This document shows positions 1 through 12,400 of a DNA stretch of 64,000 nt, piece after piece. Each line of letters begins with the position of its first letter. The stretch's first letter is position 1. A model generated the notes under the pieces. It was not told where the DNA came from. It saw only the letters and a list, made by a program, of their open reading frames with translations, and made no database searches. This stretch comes from Pycnopodia helianthoides (lineage: Eukaryota > Echinodermata > Asteroidea > Forcipulatida > Asteriidae), in contig CM063249.1 of the NCBI GenBank assembly GCA_032158295.1, positions 14,612,078 to 14,676,077 of the forward strand, in the 5' to 3' direction. The position numbers and the translations under genes were made by a program.

Positions 1-31
1 CTTGAGTGGATGCACTAGACTGCTCGGCCAC
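1..31 (-). repeat. tRNA-derived SINE head, cut by window edge
   Basis: Read on the minus strand, this begins with a tRNA box-A-like stretch (GTGGCCGAGCAG) followed by a TCTAGTGCATC-type D-arm. It closely matches the SINE head that ends at 8185. The body would lie before base 1, so only the 5' end is visible. Confidence 0.4.
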
Positions 32-1233
32 AAGCTGTGAACGATTGATCGGCCAAAGGGGATTTCATTTTTAGTACTTTATGGTCTACATAATGACTAC
101 TAATGGTCCTTCATGTACATGTACCTTTTGAACTATTGTTCACTTTAGCACCAAAGGAAAAACTACCTCCTGGCTACTTCGGTGTCTGACACCACACCTT
201 GGTTGTGGTTTCTGCTGAGTCAACAGATCTTGATAGTCTTTTATCATTCAGTATGGCCGGCCTTAGTGGGTAACCTCCCTTCGTTATGGCTGTCAAAATC
301 AATCAGGCCTGTAAATGGTCTCTTCTAAAAATATCTCTTGACTCGTAAATTTTCTGAGCAAGACCTGTGTGGTTGATAGTGGACATTGTTTGAAATTCAA
401 GCTGTGAAAGTAAGTAAACTTTTAAAAAAGAGGAAATAGAATTATCTTTAGTGTCTATTTAATCTTCCCTGTATCAATCGACAAACCAATTGTAAATGTT
501 ATGATACAATACAACAGATAGACAAACGGTTATCCTTTGATTCATGCCCTCCTGATACTTTGCATAAATGTATACCAGCGATTTTTAATACAATGTGCCC
601 TCAACAGTCTACCTAGAAGAGGCCATTTTGATCCCAATCTAATGTTAATTTGCATCAGGGATGAAGAATTAAATTTATTTTTTACCTTACACCAATGCAT
701 GTTAACAGTACATTCCTGATTGTGAAACAAAAACTCAGGTTTACTTATAGGAGTCAAACGCATACATGTATATACTTTGCCATTTTAGAGCAGATGTCCT
801 ACTACTAGATGACTGAGCTTGTGCTGTAGTGAGATGCCACAAGCTTTGGTAGTTGCGCTGCGCGACACCCTAGTTTAAAAAAATGGTTTGCATGCAGATA
901 AAGCAGCAAGGTCACATTTCTCTGCTTTTTAAAATGGTATAAAATGTTTTTTTAGTGCGGCCATTTCAAGGTCCTAAGCTGTCAATGCACTGACCACTTT
1001 TTGAAAAAATAGCCTATAGAGGGCGCACTGTATTGTGAATTGCCTGTATTTCCCCATGCCCATCTGTTCATTGCCTTAGTGCCCCTTGTACATGTACATT
1101 TCATAAGTGGACAGCTAGCTACAGTATTTAAAGATAGGATCAGGTATACCGTCCTAATCAAAGTCTGACATTTTATGTGTTGGATATTGTTGAAGGTTGA
1201 TGTAAATTTTTACTTTTTATTTTTTTTCTACAG
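32..1233. other. Intron sequence upstream of the first visible exon
   Basis: I see no exon in this stretch. A GTAAGT at about 409 was tested as a splice donor, but all three upstream frames close within a few codons. The sequence is ordinary AT-rich intron ending in a T-rich tract and the CAG acceptor at 1231-1233. Confidence 0.5.
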
Positions 1234-1286
1234 CTATGTTGAATACGCCTCTGCAGAGAATAACAAAGCTGACATTGGTCCTGAAC
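1234..1286 (+). CDS. ABR/BCR: ABR/BCR exon (DH domain, late helix)
   Basis: The acceptor is CAG at 1231-1233 and the donor is GTAAGT at 1287. The frame starts with two bases of a split codon and reads MLNTPLQRITKLTLVLN. This corresponds to the conserved late DH segment (LLYKPVDRVTRSTLVLH type) of BCR and ABR. It ends in phase 0, matching the next exon, which starts DLLKRTP. It is the first exon I can find in the window. Confidence 0.8.
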
Positions 1287-4200
1287 GTAAGTACAATTTG
1301 AAGGATACTCCTCAATCTAAACATAAACACAACATTAATCTAACTTAACATTGATCAAGGTAGTCTTACTTCCTCTTTGGCCTTACTCTGTTTAACTACT
1401 CAGTCACAAGATGCAACTGGATATGCATGAAGGACAGTGCTGTCATTTTGTTTTAATGTATCTTCTGGTATCAAATAGATCTCTTGGCTCACTAGAGCTG
1501 CTTAAAGGAACATTACAGAATTGGTTTTTGCTAACAAAACAGTTGCTTGCAGTGTAAGCACTTTATGTAATCCACCATATACATAAACTGACAAACCTAA
1601 AGAAGTTTGAGATCGATCGGCCATCTGGGTCACGAGAAAATAGTGAAAAACTGATTACACATTTGCATGAAATCGTATAGAGTCAACAAATGAATAAAAG
1701 GCTCACTGAGCAATAAACTCCAATCGGAAAATTAGTTTATTCATTTCTCATTAAATATGGCATTTCAGACAGAAATATTTCAGGGGATGTTTTCTACTAT
1801 CATCATCATTAGACCGTGTAAGTTTTATGTAAATCTGTGATCAAAACGTATATTTTACAAGTTTTTTTCTTACCAATTCTGTAATGTTCCTTTAAGAAGA
1901 CAATATTGCTGAACAATTTTCTGCTAAGCAAACAAAAGCAGGAAACCAGTCACAAGTGGTATATGAGGCATGGTTATTTTGGCTGATAACCATATTTTTA
2001 TATAAAACAAACTTGTTTCGTTCCTCATTACCCTTTTGTGGTAAGGTTAAATCACAACTGTTTACATGGTTTGTCATCAATGTTAACCTGGCAAACCAAA
2101 CACTTAGTTACTCCTAAATTAAAGCCCTGTACAAGTTGACCCCATTCGTTTGTTACTAATGGTCTGGGAATGATTGTGCCACACAATTCATCGTTTCGTG
2201 GAACTGAACGGGGCCATACAGATAACAGAGTTGAATGGATTGAAACTGTCCAATGCAGGCTACACACATAGTCTGATTGTAGCTTATGGGGGTCATACAA
2301 AAAACTCACCACACTACTTCAGGTACATGTATACACATAGGTTTGTCATGTTTGTATATAAAAGTATTTGTACATGTTGATACATGTACATGTACAAGTG
2401 AATGTTTAAATTTCTAGTGATGACTACATATGTTGGCGCCATAATACAAAAATATAACAGTGTGAAATTATAACCCACGCACTTTTCTAACATGAGCCTG
2501 CATTGGCATGTCTGTGCAAGCCATTCATGACCACATCAGTGTTTGATCGGTACTTGACACTACCACTTCTTGGAATGAGTATCATTCGTTACAAAGTCAT
2601 GTTTCTTTTATCACAATGTTATCATGACAACTAATGGGTATAAAACAACAAAGTTACAACTGTACACCCACTGTGTTAAAGCAAAAACCTCAATTTTTTG
2701 GGTTTTGATGATATGTGTTACATATAAATGTATGTATTTTTTATGAAAGGTGTGAGTTTTATTTCAAACTTGGGGAACAACTCTGTAACTTTGTTGTGCT
2801 CTAATGCATGGAAGCATTTAAAGCTTCAGGGCCCTATTTCATTGCAACTGTTTATGTTTTGCCTGTATTCAAACATTGAGACACGTTTAATTGCGCAAGT
2901 TCGTTTCCTTCTCATGTTAAAGCATTGTACGTTGGACCAAAGTGGTCCCCAAGGAGTTTAAATACGCCTGAGTCTTGTGCCTTGTAAAGCACATGATTCT
3001 GTGGGTCATAAGCATGTAATTCCGTGGTAAGCAGAGCCATAAAATTTGGCCCAGATGTTTTTTGCAGCAGAGCCCCTCTTTAAATGAGGTTAAAGCAAAT
3101 TCTATACCATCCCCGTCGCTGAATAACATCGTATCCATCGAAATAAACATCCTCTGCACAATCAGGATATCCTGCCATTGCCTACGTGTATGCATACCTG
3201 TCTTTATCATTGCAGATCAAACCAGTCACCTTCTTACTTCCCTTGGAGTTGTGTTGTGTAGTATTTCATAAAAAATTTACCGCTTACACTGTACCAGTAT
3301 TATGGTCTCAATGCCCTTAAGTTTTCTGTAAAGTAGCCCACCGGGCTAGTAAACTGTGCCTTTTACTTGCCCATGGGAAGTTTTAGTAGCCAAGGTTTTA
3401 AATGTGTTTTGTTATATAAATTTATATTTCTGATGTGTTAATGGTAGCGATCACAACCAGTTTATTTGTCAAATGAAGTTACATCCACACACTCAATAAT
3501 AAATGACACATTTTAAAAGTTGATTGTTCACATATGAAAAGGAAGAATTGTGAGAATAAAGAAGGTTGAAAAGTTTTAGTAGTAGCCCACAAGGCAAGTT
3601 GAAAAGCGGTGTTAAATAGCTCATAGCAGTTTTTACTAGACAATGTACGCGGGCTAGTGTTAAGGGTGAGCCTTGAGATTTTTGAAATGTCAGTTGTTTG
3701 AATGGTGTGATATCCTGTGTCCAATTAAAGGCAATACTTTTCATTATAAAATGCACAGGCAGTGGAATGTCATGTTTAAATTGAAGGGACTGAATCAGTT
3801 TTCAACAGGCATTGCCATTGGAAATTCCTGAAGTGTGTGGATTATTTTCATAATCCATGTTCTCATTTAACGACCTCCACATGAGCTTAAAAAATGAAGC
3901 TGGCTGGCCTCTTTGACTAACTATGCATTGATTAAGCTGATCAAATTAGGATATTAAGATGTATAATTCTGCTGGGAGGAGGTGGAGGGGGAGTGGACAC
4001 CGGATTATGGGATGCTCTCTGCCAAAACCAGGCACTTCTTGCCAGAACTCAAAACTGGGTTTATAGTGGATCTGAAAAAAGCTTTCAAATAACACCCATT
4101 TAAGGCGTAGACTTTATGTATTGATCAACATGATAGAATGGTTAATACACATTATATTGATATCATGGCTGCATGATGTACTGGTTGTCTTCACTTCAAC

Positions 4201-7200
4201 TGCCTCTTCCTTGTTTCTGAGAAATGCTTGATTATGGCGTGGGGTGTCATTATATGCATGTCCATTTTTGAAATGGTTGATCTTGCAAAGCTCTGAATAA
4301 TACACCAAGTGTGGGAAATAAAAACTCTGGAAAAGAGTACTCTCTGCATGATTCCAGTGCATATTTTGTACTTTGCAGAATAAAAATAAACACTTTTGGA
4401 CTACACCCATAATGTTCCAGGTTTAGAACTACCAATGCTGTGTAAAAGACCACCCTATTAAAACATGAGCTGAAAGGTATTTCTTTATAAAATAAAGTAG
4501 TAAACCACAAGGCTTTTCTTTACCCGGAACAGGCCACTTCTCATAAATATTCTATGACACCATTCACTCACAGACTAGAAGTTTGTATTATGTAAATGCA
4601 TGACCCTGGACATATTAACCTTGGGTGGCTTACATGTACAACTGTACACAATAACAGTGGAAACTCCCATCCACTGGAACTGACAATTGAAAAGCAAGGG
4701 CAAAAGGAAATAGTTTGTATGTAACGTGCAACACTACACACAACAAGCATGTCAGGCAACAACGCACACTTTATTTATTTATTTATGGTAGCCATGGCAC
4801 ATAGAAAAATAAAAATGACATACAAATTTTAAATACAAAATATCCAGACATACTTTTTACAAGAGAGAGTTTTTAATATTATACAATATCATTACTATTA
4901 TTATTATTTATTTGACAAAAACAACACAATAATCATGTAGCCAGGGCCTAATTATATAGAGCACAGTGTTGAGATTAAAAATATAAACTTTCACAGATTT
5001 ACTCATAATTTACGTGGTATAAAGATGATCATGGTAGAAATTAAGTTGTATTAAGACTTACTCTTCGAAGAAAACTTTTCCCCCATATTTAAAATAACAT
5101 CTGAAAAAATAAATAAAATACATGTATGAACAATTTAAACAGGTAGACTGCACACTTTTTACTAGCCCTCTCTTGGCAAGTTTAGAGGTAGTTTTTACTA
5201 TACTACCCCACAGGAACCTTTACTATACAATGTACACATGGCTAGTGAAGGGGGGGGGGGTGTTCTGATAGCCAGACAAGAAGGCCAGGGTTTGCCCTTA
5301 ACTTTTACAGTGACCAGCCAGCAGAACCAGTTCACTTGACATTTGACTATTCTTCGTGCTTTTTAACTAGTCCATATTTTATTTAAGTATGGATGCTTTT
5401 CAACACTGAACTATCCTACCAGACCAATTGAAGAACTGAAAGAGAGAGAAAGAGAGAGAGTCGGGGAGGGAGGGCAGGGGGGGGGGGGATTGGGGGAGAA
5501 AAGAAAAGACAGATTGGAGAGAATTTTGACCCTGTGGTACAAATGTGATGTTTTGGTGTACAAAAAGTTCAATCTGTCCACAGAAAAAACAAAAACACTT
5601 GGATATAATATGCAGTCGAAATGGCAAAGTAAAGCCACCAACGGTACAAAACATAATCCATTGTGTCGTACTAATAGTTATTGAGAAATAAATGCCTCAG
5701 TTTGATGAATAGTCCATTCTTCACAAATCCTTTAAAGCATGCAGACTACATTGTTAGTTGTCAAAGACCAGTATCCGCACTTTATGTAAGCCAACATTTG
5801 CATGCAATAACAAACCATTGAAAGTTAACGCTCAATCATTCATCCGAGTCATGGGAAATGATTGAAAACTCCCCTTTTTTTCACTGTTTTTAAACATCAG
5901 GTTTTTGACTCGCAAGATCAAAACAATTGCTTTACTCATTTCTCAAAAACTATATGTGTAGCTTTTCAAGGAAAGTTTTCCAGCGTTACCAAATTGTGCA
6001 CACAAGGCAATTTTTAAGTAATAAACCAAGGGCAATTTTTACTCGCAACTTAGAGGCAACCGACTGCACAGTATGCATAAAAGGAACACTTTGGTAGCAC
6101 ATGATTTGTCTTTCTAACGATGTCTAATACAATCCTCAAAATAGAATTGTTAATATTGAAATGTGAATGAATTTTCTTCTTTGAGATTGCTTGACAACTG
6201 GTTGCCTGTAAATTGCCTTGTGTAACATGGCCCTAAAAAATCTGTGAACTAAAATTTTCAATTTTAACAATGTAGTGCTTGCCCTTTTATTCAGGTTTTT
6301 TAATCTGAAGGCAAGTGGTTTAACCATGGATGAAGGAAAATGGGTCAACCTACTATTGTATCTCTGCCCTTCAATTGTTTGTTAGCCCCATTGTCAAAAA
6401 TAATCCACTTATCCTTAACATATAGCACACTGCAGTCAAGGTTTCTCTTCATATGGATGTAATGGATGCATTGTAGCCCCTTTCACATTAGAAGAATTTT
6501 CTGGAAAGTTTCTAGGAAAGTTTTGTTGATATGTTGTGCTCTGAATTGCCAACCCTGGCAAAATTCAGGGAAACGGCTAATAGTAATTAGCAATCATGAG
6601 GATTTATAATGTGCATGTCTCAACCAAAAAGGTGCTCAAGGCACATACCATCAAGCAATTTCATTTGATATGTGGCATTGGTGTACACCCCCTCCTATTG
6701 TGTCTTCATTGTGTTCTGGAATCTCAGGAGATCTTTAGAGGATTTTAGTGGGGGGGGGGGGGGGGGGGGGCGGGGGTAGTTCTGTACAAGAGAAAAATAG
6801 TGTGTTCAAGTATGGGAATATATCTATTTTTTGGGGGGACATCCTTGCCATAATATATCACATGTATTGTATAACATGTACATGTAGTGTGTGTTTGAAA
6901 CACTGAGGTGTGTTCTAACCACTTCAGGTTGGTATTCAACAGACTTTTTTGTGCCTCTGCGCCGTATTATCTTTTGTGACTTAACCGATCTTCTGGAGTA
7001 ATCATTTTCATTTGAGAATATCTTTGTTGCAATGAAATTTTGACTTGACAAGGGAAAGACAACAAAGATTCTCATAATAAGCACCGTTCTCTTTTGAGAA
7101 AATATTACATGCACTCAACGTGAATCGCAAAACCTCGGCCATAAGCCACAACTGATAATCTGATATGGTATGCTCGAATTTCAGAACACTCTGACCTACT

Positions 7201-9412
7201 GCCCATTGAGCCACCTTTGTATTATAATAGGACAAAGGTCTGGAATTTAACTTGGGATTACACAATAACTCCTGGAAAAGGGAGATTTCGAGCATGACGT
7301 CCAGTGCCATCTGTCCCTCTTTGTACGGGGGAAACGAAGTGTAACATACGGCAGGTGCACTTCTGTGCATGCTACACAATGGAATGTCTGGGTGAATAAA
7401 CAAGTCAGCCGTCCAAATGATTGGCAAAAAGAAAAGGATGTTTCAAATGTTCCGGCATTTAGAAACATCCACCCTCATCCAGTTTAGAAAACGTTGGGGT
7501 GTATAGCAAGATAACCTCTGGGCTACCACACTGAGTGTTCATTTTCCCCCAGGAAACATACATCAAGTGTCAAACGAACATGGGGTGGTGGTGGGGCTCA
7601 AATTCACCAAGAAATTCCTGGGTTGCATTTTGGGGGGAATTGGCTGCATAGTGTGAAAAGGACTCAAGCTGTATGAATAGATTCCTTCAGTTTTATTTGT
7701 TGGCAAACGCTGTAATTGGTTATAAATATGGGCGGCACAACCTTGGCATTGGATTATTGACAGAAACTGTTTAACATGGTCCAGTTGGCTTGCCCTTATT
7801 TGAGTACAACACAAATAGTCAAGTTGGCTTGACTATTTGTCATGTACTTTACATCAAAGTGTGGTTTTCATTTTAGTTTTTAAGTTCTGCCAGCACTTCA
7901 TTTCTGTGCATTAAAGTAATGTATTAAATTCCAACCATCCAAGTATCACAGCCATTATTATTATTTAGCCCACAATCACAAGCGGAACATGGAAAAATAG
8001 CACTTCTGCTTCTAAAGTAGGCATCAAGGCTGAAAGCTGAGTTGCTTTGGCTGAGTTGCATGTGGGACGCAAATATTCCTTGAGTTAGTTGAGGGTGAAT
8101 GGACAAAGAATTTGATGGGATTCAAACCCAAACCCTGATGACGATGCCATAAACTTGAGTTTGATGCACTAGACTGCTTGGCCACAATACAACACTTTCT
8201 TGAAGATTTTTATTGCATGAACATGTTTAAAAGAACACCTGCTGGATGCAAGAGCTTCTGCTGGAAAACCCATGCCCTTCATAGCTACAGGGAACGCTGT
8301 ACTTGGGTAGAAAATTCCTTGAACTCTAAAGAAAGTTGCTCATTACTTGTTAATTGCCCTTCATTGGGAAACCCAGCAGGCATCGGAGCTGTCATGCTGG
8401 GTACGAAAGTTCAATGTATATTTTCTAATGGATGGTATATTTCAGTAGCATTGAAGGGGTTATACAGCATGTGTGAGACCCAATGCACAAACCAAACATG
8501 TTCTGCCAAAACTCAAAACAGGGTTTTATTTGCTCATCAAATAGATGAAAATAATAAGGGCTTTCAAGTAACACCTAATTTAGGCATATAACGTAAGTGT
8601 TTCTCAACTTATATAATTTTTAAGACCTCATATCATATTGATGTTTGGGTTGCCTTTACTTATGTCACATTGACTGTGAAGTGTCTGCTTTTGACTTGGG
8701 GCCTCTCATTTATTTTTGGTAGAGGACGCATTACATGTGTGGCATGGGTGGCTAGTGTGTAAAGCACTCGCCCCTCACCACTGTCTGTGGCCCTGATTCG
8801 ATTCCCTGCTTAGGCCGTATTTGAGTAGAGGTGTGATTGGTTCTCTCTTATGCCACGGGTTTATCAACGGGCCCTCCAGTTTTCCTCTCCTCCTGAAAAA
8901 ATCAAACAGTTTCAATCTCTGGCTCTGCTCTATGGTCAATGTGGCTGGCTGCCAAAGGGGCCCTTGCATGTCTGCAGCTCAAACACGTTATTATAATTAT
9001 TAGAGTTATAATTACAATTATAACTTTCTTTTTTAAATGCCCTTCAAAAACAGGTTCAAAAGACAGTGATATTGAAACATCGTCATAAAGGGACAACCCA
9101 TTTGCTGTTACCATTGTTACAATATTACACAGTTTAGAGACATGTTTTAACTAAACATGAATGAAACACAGGGTCAGTTTTTGTATGTAGAAGTGAAAGC
9201 TTCGGAGTAAAATAGTTCCTTGTTTGGACAAGAAATTAGAAACTCCTTGATGGTGGTTTTTGTCAGGGACTTTTGTGCTCATATTGTGCCATCGCAAACT
9301 ACCCCTTTCGCTTTCATTTTGAGCGACAGTGACATTGGTTTTTCCTGGAAACCATGGATGTGTATATTTAAACTCATTGACATACTTGTTGTCTGGTTGA
9401 TTGATTGAGTGC

Positions 9413-9446
<34 letters not shown>

Positions 9447-12400
9447 TTTTCAATACTAATACTTCAATCAATCACAAAATATGCAGAATTTACAAAAGCA
9501 AATCAAGCTGAAAAAAAGGAAATACCTTATGAGAGTGTGGGTTTTGAAACCCAGTTGTGATTGGTTGTGACACTTTGGTCCTTGAGCAAGATCCTTACTA
9601 CATTTGCTTCTCTTCACCTACATGTAGGAGTGAATAGGTACCTGTTAGGCAGAGATGGTATTTTTCATTCATTCCTTGTAGCTTGATGTGATGCATTTTT
9701 GTCAGTGCAGGCTGTATAGTCCACAGGAACCTGAGTGGAATAAATGCCCCTAATATTAAAAAGGGTAATAATGTTTATCCACCATTATTATTCAGGTTGG
9801 CTTAGTGGTTTCTTGCCTCAGACCACGGTTCAAATCCCATTTGGATTGGGTTTTCAGTCCTTACCTTATTACGTGGGTTTTCCCTATTTGGGATTTTTCT
9901 CTCACTTCTAAAACTGAGATTTCTTCAGTCATCTTCTCTTCACAGGTATCTTCAGGCCAACAGGGCCCGATTTCATGGAGATGCTTAAGCACAAAAAGTA
10001 GATAAGCACAACAAAATTATGCTTACCCGAATAAGGTTACCAGCCAAAGTACATGGACCATGTCACACGTACCAATTGTGACTGGTGTACTGCTCATTTT
10101 TGCTTAGCAGAAAACTTTTAAGCAATAGTTTGTGCTTAAGCAGCTCTCTGAAATTGGGCTCAGGCTACAATGAAAGGCACTTTTGAGGACTCTTTGGTTT
10201 CATTGCTAGGAGGATAAAATAATAACCAGGGTCAAACTTGGCAGTACCAGGGCTGTATGAAAGTTCTTTTTTAGGGCCTAATATGTCTTATTATTGTTAA
10301 TGCTGTCGTTTTTAAGGCTACTGAAGAGTATTTTGGCCATGGTTTTAACTTAGATGAATGTTGATAATTTCAGGATCTTTTGAAGAGAACTCCCTGCAGT
10401 CATGACGACTATTACATCCTCGCTCAGGTGCTGGAGAAGACCAGGACTTTCTTCAAGCAAGTGGACGATGCCACAAAGGAAACAGATCACACCAAACAGG
10501 TCAGGACTCAACGAAAAAGATTTGAAAATTTCCAAGAAATAATTGATAAAAATTATTAATCTGCTGTCGCTGAGTAGATTGGGAATGGGGAGATGACCTT
10601 GTTCAAATACAAACTTGTCTTGCTGTTTATCTATTCCCATGGAATAGATTGGGAATCCGGAGACTGTGGCCATGTTCAGACAGCGTACTAAAGATAGACC
10701 CAAACCAGTTTAACTTTAGAGCAGCGTGGGGTGGTCGTAAAAATAAAACTACCTTGCGTTCAGACAGCTCAAAGTTAAACCCGATACGGTTTATCTTCGG
10801 TTTTAAGAGGTCAAATAGCACCATAACCCAACACAACAATGTCTGCTACATTTACATAAAACCCTGCATTTACATTAAACAAGCGTGTACAAAAGACGCA
10901 CGCTTTCACAATATATGGCGTGTTAGGCAACATGTCCTGAGAGGACTTAAACCGGATGTGGTTAACTTTATTCTGTCCACACACCTTGGACCGATTTAAC
11001 TCATTCGGGTTCAACCTGATTTGGTTAAGTTTTAAGAGCATTCAGACACACAAAGTTAAACCCGAATGACTTAAAACTGCCTTAAAACCGACTTTTTTAT
11101 TATTATTTCATTACATTTATTTTAATGTTGCCATAAAGTTACATTTGTGTACATTGTTAAAGTTAAGGTACATGATAATGAATATACAATGGCAAACCAG
11201 AGAAGTAGTAAAGACAATAACAATTTACACAGAAGTTGAATAAATAATCACTTTAGTTCTGTGTCTGAACGACCTTTATGTGTACATTGTACCTACACAT
11301 GACCTATATTGTTCTGATAAGGCCTTGTCATGCTGTTTATCTACTTCTTCCACTTTGAGGAGAAAAGTTGAACTCTTCTGCTGCATAAGTACAGCTTTTT
11401 TTCTTGAAGACAAACAGTGCATGCTGATTGAAATGTGGAGTTGTTAGACCACTGGCCCTTTTTATAACCACCATAGCTCAAAAAGGAAGACTTTATCACT
11501 TGGTTTCACTACAAAAGCTTGTTTCAAGACTTTCTCTTCATAATTTAAAACTTCAAATCCTCTTGTAGTGTAGATTTATTGTCTAAAAATGCATAAAATA
11601 GTGATACTGAATGTAAGAAAATACTTTGTTTTGTAAACTGAGATAGTATTCTTATCTTTGAGTGAGGAGGGAAGTCTCTCTAACCCAAGACATGTGACTT
11701 TTTGTAGTGGTTTTGAAAGAGGAAGGTAGTTTTGTTTCCATTTAACATTAATCTAGCATGGTGTAATTTTCTTGATTTTGTTCCCGTTTCTCTTTTGGAA
11801 GGGTAGAGAAGAGTTTCAATAGATATTTTAAATTATTGGTTGCTTCTTGATTTGTTTTTCGTTGAGGAGAGCTCTGTGAGAGAGTTTCACTTTTTGTGTC
11901 CTTTTGTGTTTACAAACCCTTTATGTTCATATCTAAATTGTGCAATACTTATAGGCAAACACTTGAGGGCGCTATTCAATACCCACACTGATCTCTAATG
12001 TACTGACGGGATAGTGGGTTGCGTGTGTTCAATGAAGTCAACGAACCCCGTTTTGAAACTCCCCTGATACATGTAGCTAATAATCAAAACGTTTTGATGC
12101 AAGTTTTCAAAAGAAATATACATTGAATAAAATGATAGTGTGGGCATAAACAAGCTTTAGGAATATAGAAAAACTTGTTGATGAATCAAAATCCCTTCTT
12201 TTGTTCATTAAGTACACCACATTTTGTATATGCACTGGGTATATTAAACATATTTTTTTGATAGTTTAGAAAAGGCCGCCGCTTGTGTGAGGCATTCACG
12301 GTCTTGTGAACATATAGGCGTGATCCGCTATCCAGTCGGTATGATAGAGATCAGTGTTTCTAACATGCCTAGGGTAGGCATGCGCCTTGTTGAAAGTTCT

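Larger units (their letters stand above)
1287..10373. other. Intron 1 (9.1 kb), repeats only
   Basis: No coding exon was recognised. The intron holds a 25-bp-TIR MITE (1501-1896), a foldback-family fragment (1908-1995), SINE copies near 7925-8185, 8748-9003 and 9795-9945, a second foldback element (9963-10161), G runs at 5247-5258, 5476-5489 and 6750-6776, and a GATT microsatellite (9397-9446). Between about 2000 and 7900 there are only decayed repeat fragments, such as the AGTAGCCCAC...GGCTAGTG motif near 3330, 3580 and 5200. Short ORFs here look like chance. Confidence 0.6.

Noticed and set aside
361..408. Possible upstream DH exon ending at GTAAGT (409)
   Set aside because: All three frames contain stops close to the donor and no DH-like residues appear.
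8178..8591. 137-aa ORF as a gene
   Set aside because: Intronic, starts at a SINE head, and its translation has no recognisable features.
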